Below are positions 1 to 10,249 of a stretch of DNA of 64,000 nucleotides, one piece after another (the first letter of the stretch is position 1; each line of letters begins with the position of its first letter). The stretch is from Gaiella sp. Its GTDB lineage: Bacteria > Actinomycetota > Thermoleophilia > Gaiellales > Gaiellaceae. The notes under the pieces are model-generated. The model was not told the DNA's origin. It searched no databases and was given only the letters and a program-made list of their open reading frames with translations. The stretch is taken from assembly GCA_027493885.1 (NCBI GenBank), contig JAOSJZ010000001.1, positions 2,040,622 through 2,104,621 of the forward strand. The letters are read 5' to 3'. Made by a program: the position numbers and the translations under genes.

Positions 1-135
1 GCGGCCGTGATCCGCGCCGCGCTCGAGCACTACACCGGTGAGGTCGAGCGACCTCGGCCGCGTGTCGCGCTTTTCGAGAGCGGTGCCCCCGTCGACGACT
101 GGGATCGCGCGCTGGACGGCTTCGGCGAGCGGTGA
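1..135 (+). CDS. C-terminal end of a VapB-like antitoxin (5' truncated by window)
   Basis: Open frame from base 1: AAVIRAALEHYTGEVERPRPRVALFESGAPVDDWDRALDGFGER*; stop overlaps the GTG start of the PIN-domain gene (GTGA overlap). Confidence 0.6.
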   Translation, partial: AAVIRAALEHYTGEVERPRPRVALFESGAPVDDWDRALDGFGER

Positions 136-548
136 TCGTCGCCGACACGAGTGGCGTCTTCTCGGCACTCGATCGCTCGCAGCCGCGGCACGAGGCCGCG
201 CGGGAGGTCGTGGAGCACGCGAATGTCCTGGTCCTCTCGCCGTTCGTCCTGACAGAGCTCGACTACCTCCTCGCAACCAGGATCTCGGTGGAGGCGTCGC
301 GCGCGCTGCTCGCGGACGTGGAGGGCGGCGCGTACGAGCTGGCGACGTTCACCGCGGCCGACGTCGGAGAGGCCGCCCGTGTCATCGAGAGGTATGCGGA
401 CCTGGAGATCGGCCTGGCCGACGCCTCGCTCGTGGTGCTCGCCGACCGGTACGACACGGACCGCGTGCTCACGCTCGACGAACGCCACTTCCGCGCGCTG
501 CGGAAGAGGGGCGGCGCCCCGTTTCAGCTCCTGCCGGCCGACCGCTGA
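132..548 (+). CDS. vapC: PIN-domain ribonuclease toxin, VapC family
   Basis: MIVADTSGVFSALD..., conserved acidic PIN residues (VADTS, TELD, ADASLVVLADRY); overlaps upstream antitoxin. Confidence 0.85.
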   Translation: MIVADTSGVFSALDRSQPRHEAAREVVEHANVLVLSPFVLTELDYLLATRISVEASRALLADVEGGAYELATFTAADVGEAARVIERYADLEIGLADASLVVLADRYDTDRVLTLDERHFRALRKRGGAPFQLLPADR

Positions 549-555
549 CCCCGTG

Positions 556-1587
556 TCACATGGCGACGAGAGCCGCTGCGATGCGTCCGCCTGCCTTCCC
601 GTCGCCGTAGAGCGGCGGCGCCCCAGCCGGGAACGCGGCGGCGCGCACGGCTGCGACGATGGCGTCGGGGTCGTCGTCGACGAGCGTGTTCGCTCCCTGC
701 TCCACCGTGTCGACCCACTCGGTCGACGGGCGCATCGTCACGCACGGCACCCCGTACCAGTACGCCTCCTTCTGGAGCCCGCCCGAGTCGGTCGCGATCA
801 CTCTCGCCTGCGAGGCGGCCGAGGCGAACGCGAGGTAGCCGAGGGGCTCGCGAAGCTCGACGTTCGGGCCGGGCGCGATCCCCTCCTCGCGAAGCACCGA
901 CGCGGTCCGAGGGTGCGCGGGCAGGACGACGGGCTCGTCGAGCCGAGAGAGCCCCTCGACGATCCGGCGAAGCCGCCCCGGCCGGACGTTCGCCTCGCGA
1001 TGGACCGTGGCGACGACGTACGACCCGGGCGGGTGCGGCGGAGGGACGTGTGACCGGGCGATCGGCGCGAAGCGCAGCGACGCGTCCGCCATCACGTCGC
1101 CGGCCACGACCGCGCGGCCGGGAGCTCCCTCCGCGCGCAGCGTCACGACAGATCGCTCGTCGGGGCAGAGGAGGAGCGCGGCCAGCCGGTCGACCTCGAT
1201 CCGCGCCCGTTCCTCCGGCATCGACAGGTCGCCGCTGCGCAGCCCCGCCTCGACGTGCGCGATCGGGATGCCCGCTGCGGCGGCCGCGCGCGCCCCGGCG
1301 AGGGTCGAGTTCGTGTCACCGAGGACGAGCACGGCGTCGGGACGTTCGGCGACGACGATGCGATGGATCGCCGGCTCGAGGGACGAGACGTCGGCGGTGC
1401 GGAGGTCGAGCCGGTATGCGGGCTCGGGCAGCGCGAGCTCCTCGAAGAAGACCTGCGAGAGCTCGTCGTCCCAGTGCTGGCCCGTGTGGACGAGGACCTC
1501 GTCGATGCCCGCCTCGCGCAGCGCTAAGGACAGCGGCGCCGACTTGACGAATTGCGGCCGGTTGCCGACGACGGTCAGGACCCTCAT
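556..1587 (-). CDS. wecB: UDP-N-acetylglucosamine 2-epimerase (non-hydrolysing)
   Basis: MRVLTVVGNRPQFVKSAPL...HTGQHWDDELSQVFFEEL...GDTNSTLAGA...HVEAGLRSGDLSMPEE...ATVHREANV...TDSGGLQKEAYWYGVPCVTMR. Confidence 0.93.
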   Translation of the reverse strand: MRVLTVVGNRPQFVKSAPLSLALREAGIDEVLVHTGQHWDDELSQVFFEELALPEPAYRLDLRTADVSSLEPAIHRIVVAERPDAVLVLGDTNSTLAGARAAAAAGIPIAHVEAGLRSGDLSMPEERARIEVDRLAALLLCPDERSVVTLRAEGAPGRAVVAGDVMADASLRFAPIARSHVPPPHPPGSYVVATVHREANVRPGRLRRIVEGLSRLDEPVVLPAHPRTASVLREEGIAPGPNVELREPLGYLAFASAASQARVIATDSGGLQKEAYWYGVPCVTMRPSTEWVDTVEQGANTLVDDDPDAIVAAVRAAAFPAGAPPLYGDGKAGGRIAAALVAM

Positions 1588-1637
1588 GGCGCGCCAGCGT
1601 AGTTGCACCCCGGGTGGCGTCCGCCCATCCTTGTCGG

Positions 1638-2490
1638 GTGGCCCACCCCGACCTTCCCGCAGAGCAGGCCTACGTCGACCACGTGGCGACTTCCTGCTCG
1701 ACGAGCTCGAGCGGAGCCGCGAGCCGCACATGCGGTCTCGCCTGGCGGGATTTCGCCGAGGTCGAGCGGGCGCTCAACGCGAAGGGCTTCCTCGCGCGCT
1801 GGCTCGACCGCGTGTGGCCGGCCGCGGCGCCCGATGCGCTCGTGCGCCGGCTCCTCACCTCGCCGGCGCGCCTCGCCGAGGCGGCGGACGGCATTCTCGA
1901 CGAGCGCGAGCGGCGGCTGCTCCGACGCTCCCGTTCGAGCTTCTCGTGGGGCGAGCACGACGGCCCGCTCGTCGACGAGGCACGCGCCCTGCTCGCGGAG
2001 CCGCCCCGACGCTTCGGCCACGTGATCGTCGACGAGGCGCAGGACCTGACCCCGATGCAGCTCCGCAACCGCCGGCGCCGTGGTCGAGGAGCTCCGCCAC
2101 GCCTACCGCGTCCCGGCCGAGATCATGGACCTCGCGCTTCCGCTCCTCGAGCTCGTCGCGCCCGGCGTCGCGCCACCCGTCGCGTTCCGGTCGGGCGCGG
2201 CGTCTCCGCGGATCGAGCGCGTCGAGGAGGGCGAGCTCGTCCCGGCGGCGCTCCGCGGGCCCTAGCGCGCGCACGCGAAGACGGGCTCCTCGCGGTGATC
2301 CTCCCGGAGAACAGCCGGGGCATGCGACGATCGAGCGCCCCGTCGCCCGGCGCCCCGAGGGCGGGCTCTCGCCGCACCTGCACATCGTCGTCGGGTGCCA
2401 GTACGCCTGCGACCACACGGCGTGCCCCGAGGGCAGCAGAGCCGCCGACGATGCACCCGCCCTCACCCGGTCCGCTGTGTGGATGAGATG
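1638..2490 (+). pseudogene. Degraded UvrD/HelR-like superfamily I helicase remnant
   Basis: Pieces in different frames: PDLPAEQAYVDH, ...EHDGPLVDEARALLAEPPRRFGHVIVDEAQDLTPMQLR (DEAQD motif), VVEELRHAYRVPAEIMDLALPLLE; internal deletions and frame changes. Confidence 0.65.
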
Positions 2491-2579
2491 CTCGCTGAGG
2501 CTCACGGATCCGGGTTGGCGCCCACGGGGTCGCCGTGCGAAGATCGACCCCCGCCGAACCGCGACGAGGAGGACGAACG

Positions 2580-2957
2580 ATGGAGGCGTCGAGCCGAGAG
2601 CTGCCGTTCACCGTCTGGCTGGCCGCGATCTTCGGCTTCGCCAAGGCCGGCTTCCTCGCGTTGATGGGCGTCATCGGTGTCTTCGCCTGGGACAGCGTCA
2701 CCGACCCCTGGGGGTTCGGCGCGCTCGTCCTCGCGGCGTTGTTCGGCGTCGCCTCGTACCTGCTCCTTCGCGGGAACCGGGTCGCCCGCCTCGTGATCGC
2801 GGGGCTCGCTGTCGCCGGGGGCGCCCTCGCGCTCGTCTACGTCTTCGTCGGGCCGACGAGCGCGATCCTCCCCTCGCTGACGACGGCCGCGCTCGCCGTG
2901 CTGCTGCTCTGGCTGCTCTTCGGGCCACGGTCGGCCCAGGAGTACTTCGCGACGTAG
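2580..2957 (+). CDS. Small multi-pass membrane protein
   Basis: 125 aa with four hydrophobic segments; upstream GAGGAGG. Confidence 0.6.
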   Translation: MEASSRELPFTVWLAAIFGFAKAGFLALMGVIGVFAWDSVTDPWGFGALVLAALFGVASYLLLRGNRVARLVIAGLAVAGGALALVYVFVGPTSAILPSLTTAALAVLLLWLLFGPRSAQEYFAT

Positions 2958-2960
2958 ACC

Positions 2961-3284
2961 TCAGAGCCCGAGCGGCTCGAGCGAGCGCTCGTCTGCGCAG
3001 TCGATCGCCCAGGCCTCGCAGACGTCGCGCAGCGCCCGGGCCTCCGTTGCCGGGGCGTCCGCCTCGACGACGACCTGGTGCACGATCGTCTCGGTGTCCG
3101 GGCTCATGTCGTGGGTGCGCACGGCATCGACGCGCACGCGCGCTGCGGCGGTCGCGAGCAGCCGGCGGGCGAGCCGGTCGACCTCGGCGAGCGTCGCCTC
3201 GCGACCCGAGAGAGGGCCGAAGTTGACGACGACCTCGACCGCGCCGTCGGCGTTCGAGCGAACGAATGCGATCGCCGCGTTCAT
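2961..3284 (-). CDS. Hypothetical protein (107 aa)
   Basis: MNAAIAFVRSNADGAVEVVVNFGPLSGREATLAEVDRLARRLL...; codon-biased ORF ending close to convergent neighbour. Confidence 0.55.
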   Translation of the reverse strand: MNAAIAFVRSNADGAVEVVVNFGPLSGREATLAEVDRLARRLLATAAARVRVDAVRTHDMSPDTETIVHQVVVEADAPATEARALRDVCEAWAIDCADERSLEPLGL

Positions 3285-3476
3285 GCCGTTCGTGTACCCC
3301 AAGGCGCGGTGCGCCAACCGCCGGGCAGGAACCGTGGAAACGAGCAGCCCGACCGCGTGCTTCCTACGGATGCCGAAGCCGACCGGGCGTGCAACGCTGG
3401 TGACGGCGAAAGAGCAGAGAGTGGCTTTCCCTGCTCCCGGTTGCAGGATGCGACCGGAACGAGGAGGCGTACTGCC

Positions 3477-3983
3477 ATGACGGTCCGCACGCTCATCAGC
3501 GGGCTCGCCGTGGTGTCCGTGATGCTGCTCGTGCCCGCAGGGCTCGCCGCCGAGAGGCCCGACGACCGGGCCGGCCCGATCGGAGTCGGCGGCGTCGCGC
3601 AGGCCGAGACTCCCCAGTTCGAGGCCTACGGGACGGCCGACACGATCGTGGCGCGGATCGAGGCGGGGTTGGATGCGTACGGCAACGAGGTCGCCGCCGT
3701 GAGGCCCGACGACCGGGCCGACCGCTTCGCCCCCGACACGGCCGCGTCGGCGCCGGTCATTCCCGACGACCGCGCGGAGCGGTTCACGCCGGGCTCGGAG
3801 GCGCAACCCGTCACCGCCACCACCGAGGACGCGGGGATCGAGTGGAGTGACCCGCTCGTCGTCGGCCTGCTGGCGGCGCTCGCCGCGGGGCTGGCGACGG
3901 TGGCCGTCGTCGCAGTCGTCCATCGCCGCGGCGGCGGGCCGGGCACGAGAGGCATGCCGGGCACACCGACACACAGCCACTGA
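3477..3983 (+). CDS. Secreted/membrane-anchored hypothetical with repeated PDDRA motif
   Basis: Signal peptide MTVRTLISGLAVVSVMLLVPAGLAA; repeats RPDDRAGP, RPDDRADRFAP, IPDDRAERFTP; C-terminal TM helix followed by RRGGG. Confidence 0.65.
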   Translation: MTVRTLISGLAVVSVMLLVPAGLAAERPDDRAGPIGVGGVAQAETPQFEAYGTADTIVARIEAGLDAYGNEVAAVRPDDRADRFAPDTAASAPVIPDDRAERFTPGSEAQPVTATTEDAGIEWSDPLVVGLLAALAAGLATVAVVAVVHRRGGGPGTRGMPGTPTHSH

Positions 3984-4081
3984 ACGAGGGCCGGGCCCGG
4001 GTGCCTGTGGCGGCGACCCGGGCCCCGCTCGCTGCGTGTCTCGCTTCCGTACGTCCCGCAGGGATCCGGAACGGAACCCTC

Positions 4082-7000
4082 TCAGCCAGACCGGTGTCGC
4101 CTTCCGCCGGGTGCGCGCGCAGGCGCCGCGAGCTCGACGCCGGTTCGACGGGCCGTCGTCTCGAGCCTCTCACCCAGGCGCACCGCGCCGATCGCCGATG
4201 CATCGCCGTATGCACCGCGGAGCTCGACCTCGGACTCGCCCGCACGGCCTGCATCGAACAGCGACTCCGCGAGCCGCCACCGCCCGTACAGCCGGTAGTA
4301 CGCGTAGTCGCAGCGCGCAACGGCGTCCTCCCACAACGCCGGGTCGGGGGCAACGGCGCGCGACAACTCCGCCCTGGCGAGCGCGAGCTGGGTGGCGGGC
4401 GTCTCCATCTGCAGGGAGCCTCCGACGGGCGGCGGATAGGTGGCGAGGAGCTCGCGGCCGCGCTCGAGGGCCGCGTGGGCGCGCCGGACGTGGTCGTCTC
4501 CCGGGCCACCGGTCGCTGCGAGCGCCGCATCCACCTCCGCCCGGGCCAGCGGTGCGAGGACGGCGAGCTTCGTAGCCTCCTCGGACGGGGCGACACCCAC
4601 GGCGAGGTACGCCGCGGCAACCGCGCGCACGTCGCCGATCCGGCCCTCGTCCGCGGCGATCTCGGCGAGAAGCGGGTAGTACTCGTGGTACCAACCGGGC
4701 GGGACGCCGTGCTCCCGCAGCTCGTCGAGGGCCGCGTGCACGTCGTCGAGGCGGCCCTGCATCCACCGCAGCGTGCAGCGGGTAACGAGGTAGCCGACCC
4801 GGTCCCAGCCCTCGAGGTGGCGGCGGCCGAGGAGCTCGAGAAGGTCTTCGGCGCGCTCCCACTCCCCGCTCTGGAAGAAGACGTACGGCAGCCAGTTCTC
4901 CGCGACGACGCGCTCGCCGAAGCGGGGGTCGTCGGGCGGAAACCGCGTCAGCATCTCGTCCGCGAGGCGGGCCGGCGCGGAGCGCCTTGCCTCGGGGTGG
5001 AGGTAGAGCAGGTCGAAGAAGGAGCGGTACGTCTGGAGCAGGGTCGCCGGGTCGCCGATCGCGAGCGCGACACCGAGGGCCGCCTCGTACAGCTGCACTC
5101 CCTTGTCGTCCTCCCCGTTCCAGACCAGCGCGCGCCCGAGCGCCCGCCGCGCGTAGACGAGGGCGAAGGGGTCTCCGGAGGCCTCTGCCTCGGCGAGCGC
5201 CTGCCGGCAGAGAGGAAGCGCCGCGCGCGAGTCGAGATCGACCGCGAGCAGGTGAACGCGGGCGCATGCTGTCAGCGCCCAGACCTTCGCCGGCGAGGGG
5301 TCGAGCCGATGAGCGGCCTCGCAGGCCCGCTCCGTCTCCTCGTAGGCGGCAGCCTCGTCGCCGCCGAGGAACAGCGCCGTGAGGAGGAGAGCCCGGCACT
5401 CCGCCTCCGTCTCGAGGTCGACCCGCCCCTCGAGCGCGGCTCGCAGCTGTGCGATGCACGGCTGCAGCCGGCGTCGATCGAAGCCGTGCCAGGCGAGCGC
5501 GCGCGCGAGCTCCGCCGCCTCCGGCTCGTGATGGTTCTCGAGCGCCCAGTCCAGAGCCGCGTGCAGGTTGGTGCTCTCGGCCTCGAGGCTCTCGTGGAGC
5601 TCCCAGCTGCCCGGCCCGTGCACGCGGGCTGCCGCGTCGCTCGCGAAGCGCGCGTACCACCGCATGTGCCGCAGGTGGGTGGCGTCCGCTTCGCCCGTCT
5701 GCTCCAGGCGCTCGAGTGCGTAGTGGCGCACCGTCTCGAGAAGGCGGTGACGTCGCGTCGTCTCGGCCTCGTACGTCGAGACCAGCGACTTCTCCACGAG
5801 GTTCGACAGGATGACGACGGAGGACTTCTCGTCGCCGGCGTCGGCGCAGACCTCGCCCACCGCAGCGATGTCGAATCCGCCCTGGAAGACGCCGAGGCGG
5901 GCGAACAGCGTCTGCTCCTCCCCGTCGAGCAGGTCGTAGCTCCAGTCCAGCGTGGCCTCGAGCGTCCGGTGACGCTCGGGAGCCGTCGACGGGCCGCCCG
6001 TGAGGATGCGGAAACGGTCGTCGAGGTGGTTCGCGATCGACTCCGGGCTGAGCGAGCCGACCCTGCCCGCGGCGAGCTCGATCGCAAGAGGAATCCCGTC
6101 GAGCCGCCGGCAGATCCTGGCGACCGCGTCGGCGGTGGCGCCGTCGAGCACGAACGACGGCCGTGCGAGCGACGCCCGTTCCTCGAACAGCCGTACCGAG
6201 TCGAACGCGCGGAGCGGAGCGAGCGCGACACCGCCCTCGTCCGGGAACGCCATCGGCGGCACGTCGTAGACGACCTCGCCCGGAACCCGTAGCGGCTCCC
6301 GGCTCGTGGCGAGCACCTTCACGCCCGGCCCTGCCTCGAGCAGTGCGCGGGCCAGCGAGGCAGCCGCGCCGAGGACGTGCTCGCAGTTGTCGAGCACGAT
6401 CAGCGTGGTGTCCCGGGCGACCGCAGAGGCGACCGCGCCCGTCGCGTCACCGGCTCGGGTCTGGAGCCCGAGGGCGTTCGCGACCTCGAGCGGGACGAGG
6501 CCAGGGTCGTGCAGCTTCGCGAGCTCGGCGAGCCAGCACCCGTCCGGGAACGCGCTCAGCGCCGTGTCGGCGACGTGGAGCGCCAGACGCGTCTTCCCGG
6601 CGCCCCCGACCCCGGTCAGGGTCACGAGCCGGTGCTCGGCGAGCAGTCGCCCGGCCTCCGCGAGCTCGTGCTCACGGCCGACGAACCCCGTCAGCTCGAC
6701 GGGAAGGTTGTGCTGCGGCGATCCGCCGAGACGCTCGTCGTGCACGAGGATCCGCCGCTCGAGCTCCCGGAGGCCGGCGCCCGGCTCGAGCCCGATCTCC
6801 GCGAGTGCCGCATACGCCGCGCGGTAGGCCGCGAGCGCTTCGGCGTGGCGGCCCGCCCGGTACCGGGCGGTCATCAGGAGCTCCCACGGCCGCTCCCGCA
6901 GCGGGTGCTCGACGACGAGACGCTCGAGCTCGGGCAGAACGTCGTGCTCTCGGCGGAGCTCGAGGAGCGCACCCGCTCGCAGCTCCCGCAGCATCAGGTG

Positions 7001-7570
7001 CAGCTCCTCCAGGCGTGCGATCTCCGGTTGGGCGAAGTCGTCTTCTCGAAGCGCGTCGTACGGCGTTCCACGCCAGAGGTCGAGAGCGGTCGCCGACGCC
7101 TCCAGCACCCCGTCCCACTCGTCCGCGGCGGCTGCGCGCCGTGCCTCGTCGGCGAGCGCGGTGAACGCGTCGGCGTCGAGGGCGTCGCCGGGCAGGTCGA
7201 GCCGGTACCCCTGGTCCTCCGTGACGATCAGCTCCCGCGACAGGAGCTTGCGAAGCGCCGCGACGTGCATCTGGAGGGTCGCTCTCGCGCTTGCAGGCGG
7301 AGCGCCGGCCCAGTTTCGGTCGATCAAGGCGTCGGTGTCGACTCGTCGATTCGCGTGCAACGCGAGGATCGACAGCAGCCGGCGGTGAGACGCGCGTTCC
7401 AGTACGACCTCCACGTCGCCGCAGACCCGCAGCGGGCCGAGGACCTCGATCCTGAGCTCCGGCGCTGTCGCGGCCCCCTCCACAACAGGATTCTGTCCGA
7501 CGGCGTTTGGGGCGCGTTTGGGGATCGTCCCTACGGTCGCGTGCAGTTCCCGACCAGGAGGTTCAGTCAT
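4082..7570 (-). CDS. AfsR/SARP-like transcriptional regulator: BTAD domain + NTPase + TPR-type C-terminus
   Basis: LRIEVLGPLRV...RRLLSILALHANRRVDTDALIDRNW (winged-helix), BTAD, Walker A LTGVGGAGKTRLALHVA, LIVLDNCEHVL, long helical repeats. Start codon uncertain (longest ORF begins 7822). Confidence 0.85.
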   Translation of the reverse strand: MTEPPGRELHATVGTIPKRAPNAVGQNPVVEGAATAPELRIEVLGPLRVCGDVEVVLERASHRRLLSILALHANRRVDTDALIDRNWAGAPPASARATLQMHVAALRKLLSRELIVTEDQGYRLDLPGDALDADAFTALADEARRAAAADEWDGVLEASATALDLWRGTPYDALREDDFAQPEIARLEELHLMLRELRAGALLELRREHDVLPELERLVVEHPLRERPWELLMTARYRAGRHAEALAAYRAAYAALAEIGLEPGAGLRELERRILVHDERLGGSPQHNLPVELTGFVGREHELAEAGRLLAEHRLVTLTGVGGAGKTRLALHVADTALSAFPDGCWLAELAKLHDPGLVPLEVANALGLQTRAGDATGAVASAVARDTTLIVLDNCEHVLGAAASLARALLEAGPGVKVLATSREPLRVPGEVVYDVPPMAFPDEGGVALAPLRAFDSVRLFEERASLARPSFVLDGATADAVARICRRLDGIPLAIELAAGRVGSLSPESIANHLDDRFRILTGGPSTAPERHRTLEATLDWSYDLLDGEEQTLFARLGVFQGGFDIAAVGEVCADAGDEKSSVVILSNLVEKSLVSTYEAETTRRHRLLETVRHYALERLEQTGEADATHLRHMRWYARFASDAAARVHGPGSWELHESLEAESTNLHAALDWALENHHEPEAAELARALAWHGFDRRRLQPCIAQLRAALEGRVDLETEAECRALLLTALFLGGDEAAAYEETERACEAAHRLDPSPAKVWALTACARVHLLAVDLDSRAALPLCRQALAEAEASGDPFALVYARRALGRALVWNGEDDKGVQLYEAALGVALAIGDPATLLQTYRSFFDLLYLHPEARRSAPARLADEMLTRFPPDDPRFGERVVAENWLPYVFFQSGEWERAEDLLELLGRRHLEGWDRVGYLVTRCTLRWMQGRLDDVHAALDELREHGVPPGWYHEYYPLLAEIAADEGRIGDVRAVAAAYLAVGVAPSEEATKLAVLAPLARAEVDAALAATGGPGDDHVRRAHAALERGRELLATYPPPVGGSLQMETPATQLALARAELSRAVAPDPALWEDAVARCDYAYYRLYGRWRLAESLFDAGRAGESEVELRGAYGDASAIGAVRLGERLETTARRTGVELAAPARAPGGRRHRSG

Positions 7571-8515
7571 GAACGCTCGGAGAGTCGCAGCCGTTGCAGC
7601 TGCGGCCGTGGCACTCGTCGTCACGGGATCCCTCGCCGCGTCGCTCACCGCCATCCCGCCGGGCAATCTGGTGAGGAACCCGGGCGCGGAGGCCGGCCCC
7701 GGCCATACGTCCACGGCGTCGGCTTCACCGAACACCGTCCCGCCGGGCTGGGAGTGGGAGATCTTCCCCCGTCGAACAACCCGGCCCAGGTCGGCTTCGT
7801 CGCTGCGCAGTACGGGAGCCACGGGTACTTCCCGTCGAAGGCCGTCGCGGCCGTGATCGGAGGAGGCAGGAACTTCTTCTATGCCGGCTATCCACCGCAG
7901 CGCTCGATCGCGTTTCAGACGATCGACCTTGCCGGAGCCACTGCGGAGATCGACGGCGGCGGCGTCAAGGCCTGCCTGTCGGGCTACCTGGGCAGTCTGC
8001 GCAAGAACCCCGACTCCAGCATCGCGATGGCGCTCGAGTTCCTGGGCGAGGACGGCTCGCGCCTGGGCCAGCTCGCGGTTGCCCCAGTGCGTGGTGTGAC
8101 TCTCACCGAGACGACGATGCTGCGGCGCGCCGCGCAGGGCACCGTCCCGCGCAACACCCGGCAGCTGCGCATCGTCCTGACGGGACAGCGGCCCGTGTCG
8201 GGTGGCTCGATCTACGGCTTCGCCGACAACGTCGCGGTCCAGCTCACGCAGGGTGCGTGCGATCCCGTGCTCGCCGCCCGCTGCACGGGGGGTGCGCTCG
8301 TCGCGACGGTGACTCCCTCCGACATCGCACGCACGCAGCGCGTCCGCTTCCAGGTGCGCGGCGCCAAGGGGAAGAAGGTTGTCGACGACGCCCGCGCTCC
8401 GTTTACGGCGAAGATTCCGATGAGCGGGCTGACCGGCAGGCTGACCGTCACCGCCACCGTGACCCAGGCCGGATCCGGGCCGCTCACGCTGACGAAGAAG
8501 TCGAAGCGATGCTGA
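7569..8515 (+). CDS. Secreted hypothetical protein (apparent frameshift near the C5 run at ~7766)
   Basis: N-terminal signal MNARRVAAVAAAAVALVVTGSLAASL in one frame; continues as SNNPAQVGFVAAQYGSHGYFPSKAVAAVIGGGRNFFYAGYPPQRSIAFQTIDL... in another frame. Confidence 0.6.
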
Positions 8516-9540
8516 TCGGAAATCGCCGCCAGCGGCCGGCCGGCACGGCCCGGTCGAGGCACGCGCTCGCGATCCTGCTCGTGACGGCGCTCGCCGCCGC
8601 CGCCGTGGCCCTCACCGGCTGCGGCGGCGGTGACGGCGACGCGGGGGCGCAGGACGCACCGGAGACGCTGCCGGCCGAGACCCAGGCCGCCGGCGACTCG
8701 GAGGCCGATGCTCCGGCAGAGGAGCCGACCGTCGATCCGGGCGCGGTTCCGCCTCCGGGTGAGGCCCGTGTCGAGGTCGACGGCGAGGTCTACGTGTTCC
8801 GGGCCGGCGAGTCGAGCCACTACGACTGTGCGGTCGGCGAAGACGAGGTATTGGTCAACTACCAGGAGACCGACAGCGGCGACTTCCTCTTCTCGGCCAC
8901 CCGGCAGTCGGGTGACTGGTACGGGAACCTCACCTTCCTTCCGACCGGGGACGACGTCTACAACGGCCTGCTGTCGCCGAGCGAGCCGGGACTCGCGCTC
9001 GGCACCGGGGCCTTCACGTACACCGGGACGGTGACCTACGGCACGCGCACGGATCCCACGACGACGCGCGACGTCGAGGCGAGCATCGCCGCCAGCTGCA
9101 GCACGTCGGAGTCGGCGACCGAGACCGCGGAGACGCCCGAAACCGAGACGTCGGCGCCCGCCACCGGCGGCGGGGCGGCTCCCGCTCCCGGGCAGGGCAC
9201 GCTCTCACTCGACGACGGCCGCTCCTACTCCATCGCGATCGGCGAGTGCGAGTTCCGGGAGAACGGCACGATCGAGGTGAAGGGCACGAGCGACGAGGGC
9301 TCGACCTTCGACATGACGCAGTTCCAGCTCGGCGACGAGTGGCGCCAGACCGACGCCTCGATCCAGTTCGCCAACGGCGACCAGATCTACGTCATCGTGA
9401 GCTCCGCGAGTCCCGACGGCGCGCCGGCGGAGGTCGAGGGGAAGACGATCACCTGGGAGCAGACCTTCCAGGAGCTCGACGAGTCGGCGAACTCCATCGT
9501 CTACCGAGGGAGCGGGAAGCTGCGGCTCGCCTGCCCGTAG
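8509..9540 (+). CDS. Putative lipoprotein
   Basis: Lipobox VALTGC after hydrophobic segment; Asp/Glu/Thr-rich linker; 343 aa. Confidence 0.7.
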   Translation: MLIGNRRQRPAGTARSRHALAILLVTALAAAAVALTGCGGGDGDAGAQDAPETLPAETQAAGDSEADAPAEEPTVDPGAVPPPGEARVEVDGEVYVFRAGESSHYDCAVGEDEVLVNYQETDSGDFLFSATRQSGDWYGNLTFLPTGDDVYNGLLSPSEPGLALGTGAFTYTGTVTYGTRTDPTTTRDVEASIAASCSTSESATETAETPETETSAPATGGGAAPAPGQGTLSLDDGRSYSIAIGECEFRENGTIEVKGTSDEGSTFDMTQFQLGDEWRQTDASIQFANGDQIYVIVSSASPDGAPAEVEGKTITWEQTFQELDESANSIVYRGSGKLRLACP

Positions 9541-9894
9541 ACCCGCCGCGACAGCACACAGCGTGCACCTCGCGGCGGCGGGCCACGCGGCCGGCCGCGA
9601 TCCTGGTCGGGAAGCCGCCGGCCGTGGTGGCCCCGTCACGTCGGTATCCGACCCGGCGTGCCGACCCTCACGCGCCGCGGCTGGAACGACCGCGGCGTCG
9701 CCGACCTGTTCTTCCCGCTCGTGAACGACTTGCTGCTGTCCCCGGGCGGCGCACGTGCGAGCGGTCCAGCGAGGTCTACGGCATGCGTCACGTGCCCCGC
9801 TTGCAGAGATGTCTGACCGTGCGTTGACCCTGCTCGGTTCGCTCGGCTCGAAGCCGGTATCAGCATCTCCGCAATTGCAGGAGGGTCAGACGAC

Positions 9895-9918
9895 GATGGG
9901 CCGTGAAGGATTCGAACC
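9895..9918. repeat. Partial copy of tRNA-Lys 3' end (truncated att-like site)
   Basis: gatgggccgtgaaggattcgaacc identical to 26834-26857; the rest of the tRNA is absent. Confidence 0.7.
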
Positions 9919-10033
9919 CCCTGCAAATCGGACTGTTTCCTCACTCGTGGGGGCACCGGTGGGGGCGCGTTCTGCGCCCGCGCGGTCATGCCTGACACGT
10001 CTGGGGCGCGTCCTGCCCGCCTGGTCGCGGCGT

Positions 10034-10249
10034 CTATCGGGCGTAGATCGCGGGCCGGTAACGAGGCTCGGGGATCGGTCTTCCGGCCTCGCGCGCTGCA
10101 GCAAGCCACGCGTCCTTCGCCTTCGCCACCTCGGCGAGCGCTTCCTCGGGAGTCGAGCCGAACGCCGAGCACGCCTCGAGATCGGGGATGTCGGCGATGT
10201 AGCCGCCGTCCTCGTCGCTGTAGAAGACGTTGATGTGGTAGTCGCTCAG
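10034..10249 (-). CDS. hicB: HicB-family antitoxin (apparent non-canonical CTG start)
   Basis: (L)SDYHINVFYSDEDGGYIADIPDLEACSAFGSTPEEALAEVAKAKDAWLAAAREAGRPIPEPRYRPAIYAR*; overlaps hicA stop. Absent from the ORF track because it has no ATG/GTG/TTG start. Confidence 0.75.
   Translation of the reverse strand: MSDYHINVFYSDEDGGYIADIPDLEACSAFGSTPEEALAEVAKAKDAWLAAAREAGRPIPEPRYRPAIYAR

Noticed and set aside
4001-6292. 763-aa ORF on the + strand
   Set aside because: Antisense to the well-supported AfsR-like regulator; composition is typical of shadow ORFs in high-GC codon-biased genes. Same reasoning for 13953-15224, 15224-16585, 28279-30963, 26871-27926, 28067-29365, 39150-40451 and 41921-43327.
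9897-9970. Possible second tRNA gene
   Set aside because: Only the T-arm and 3' acceptor strand match; no complementary 5' acceptor, D-arm or anticodon arm. Treated as a truncated att footprint.
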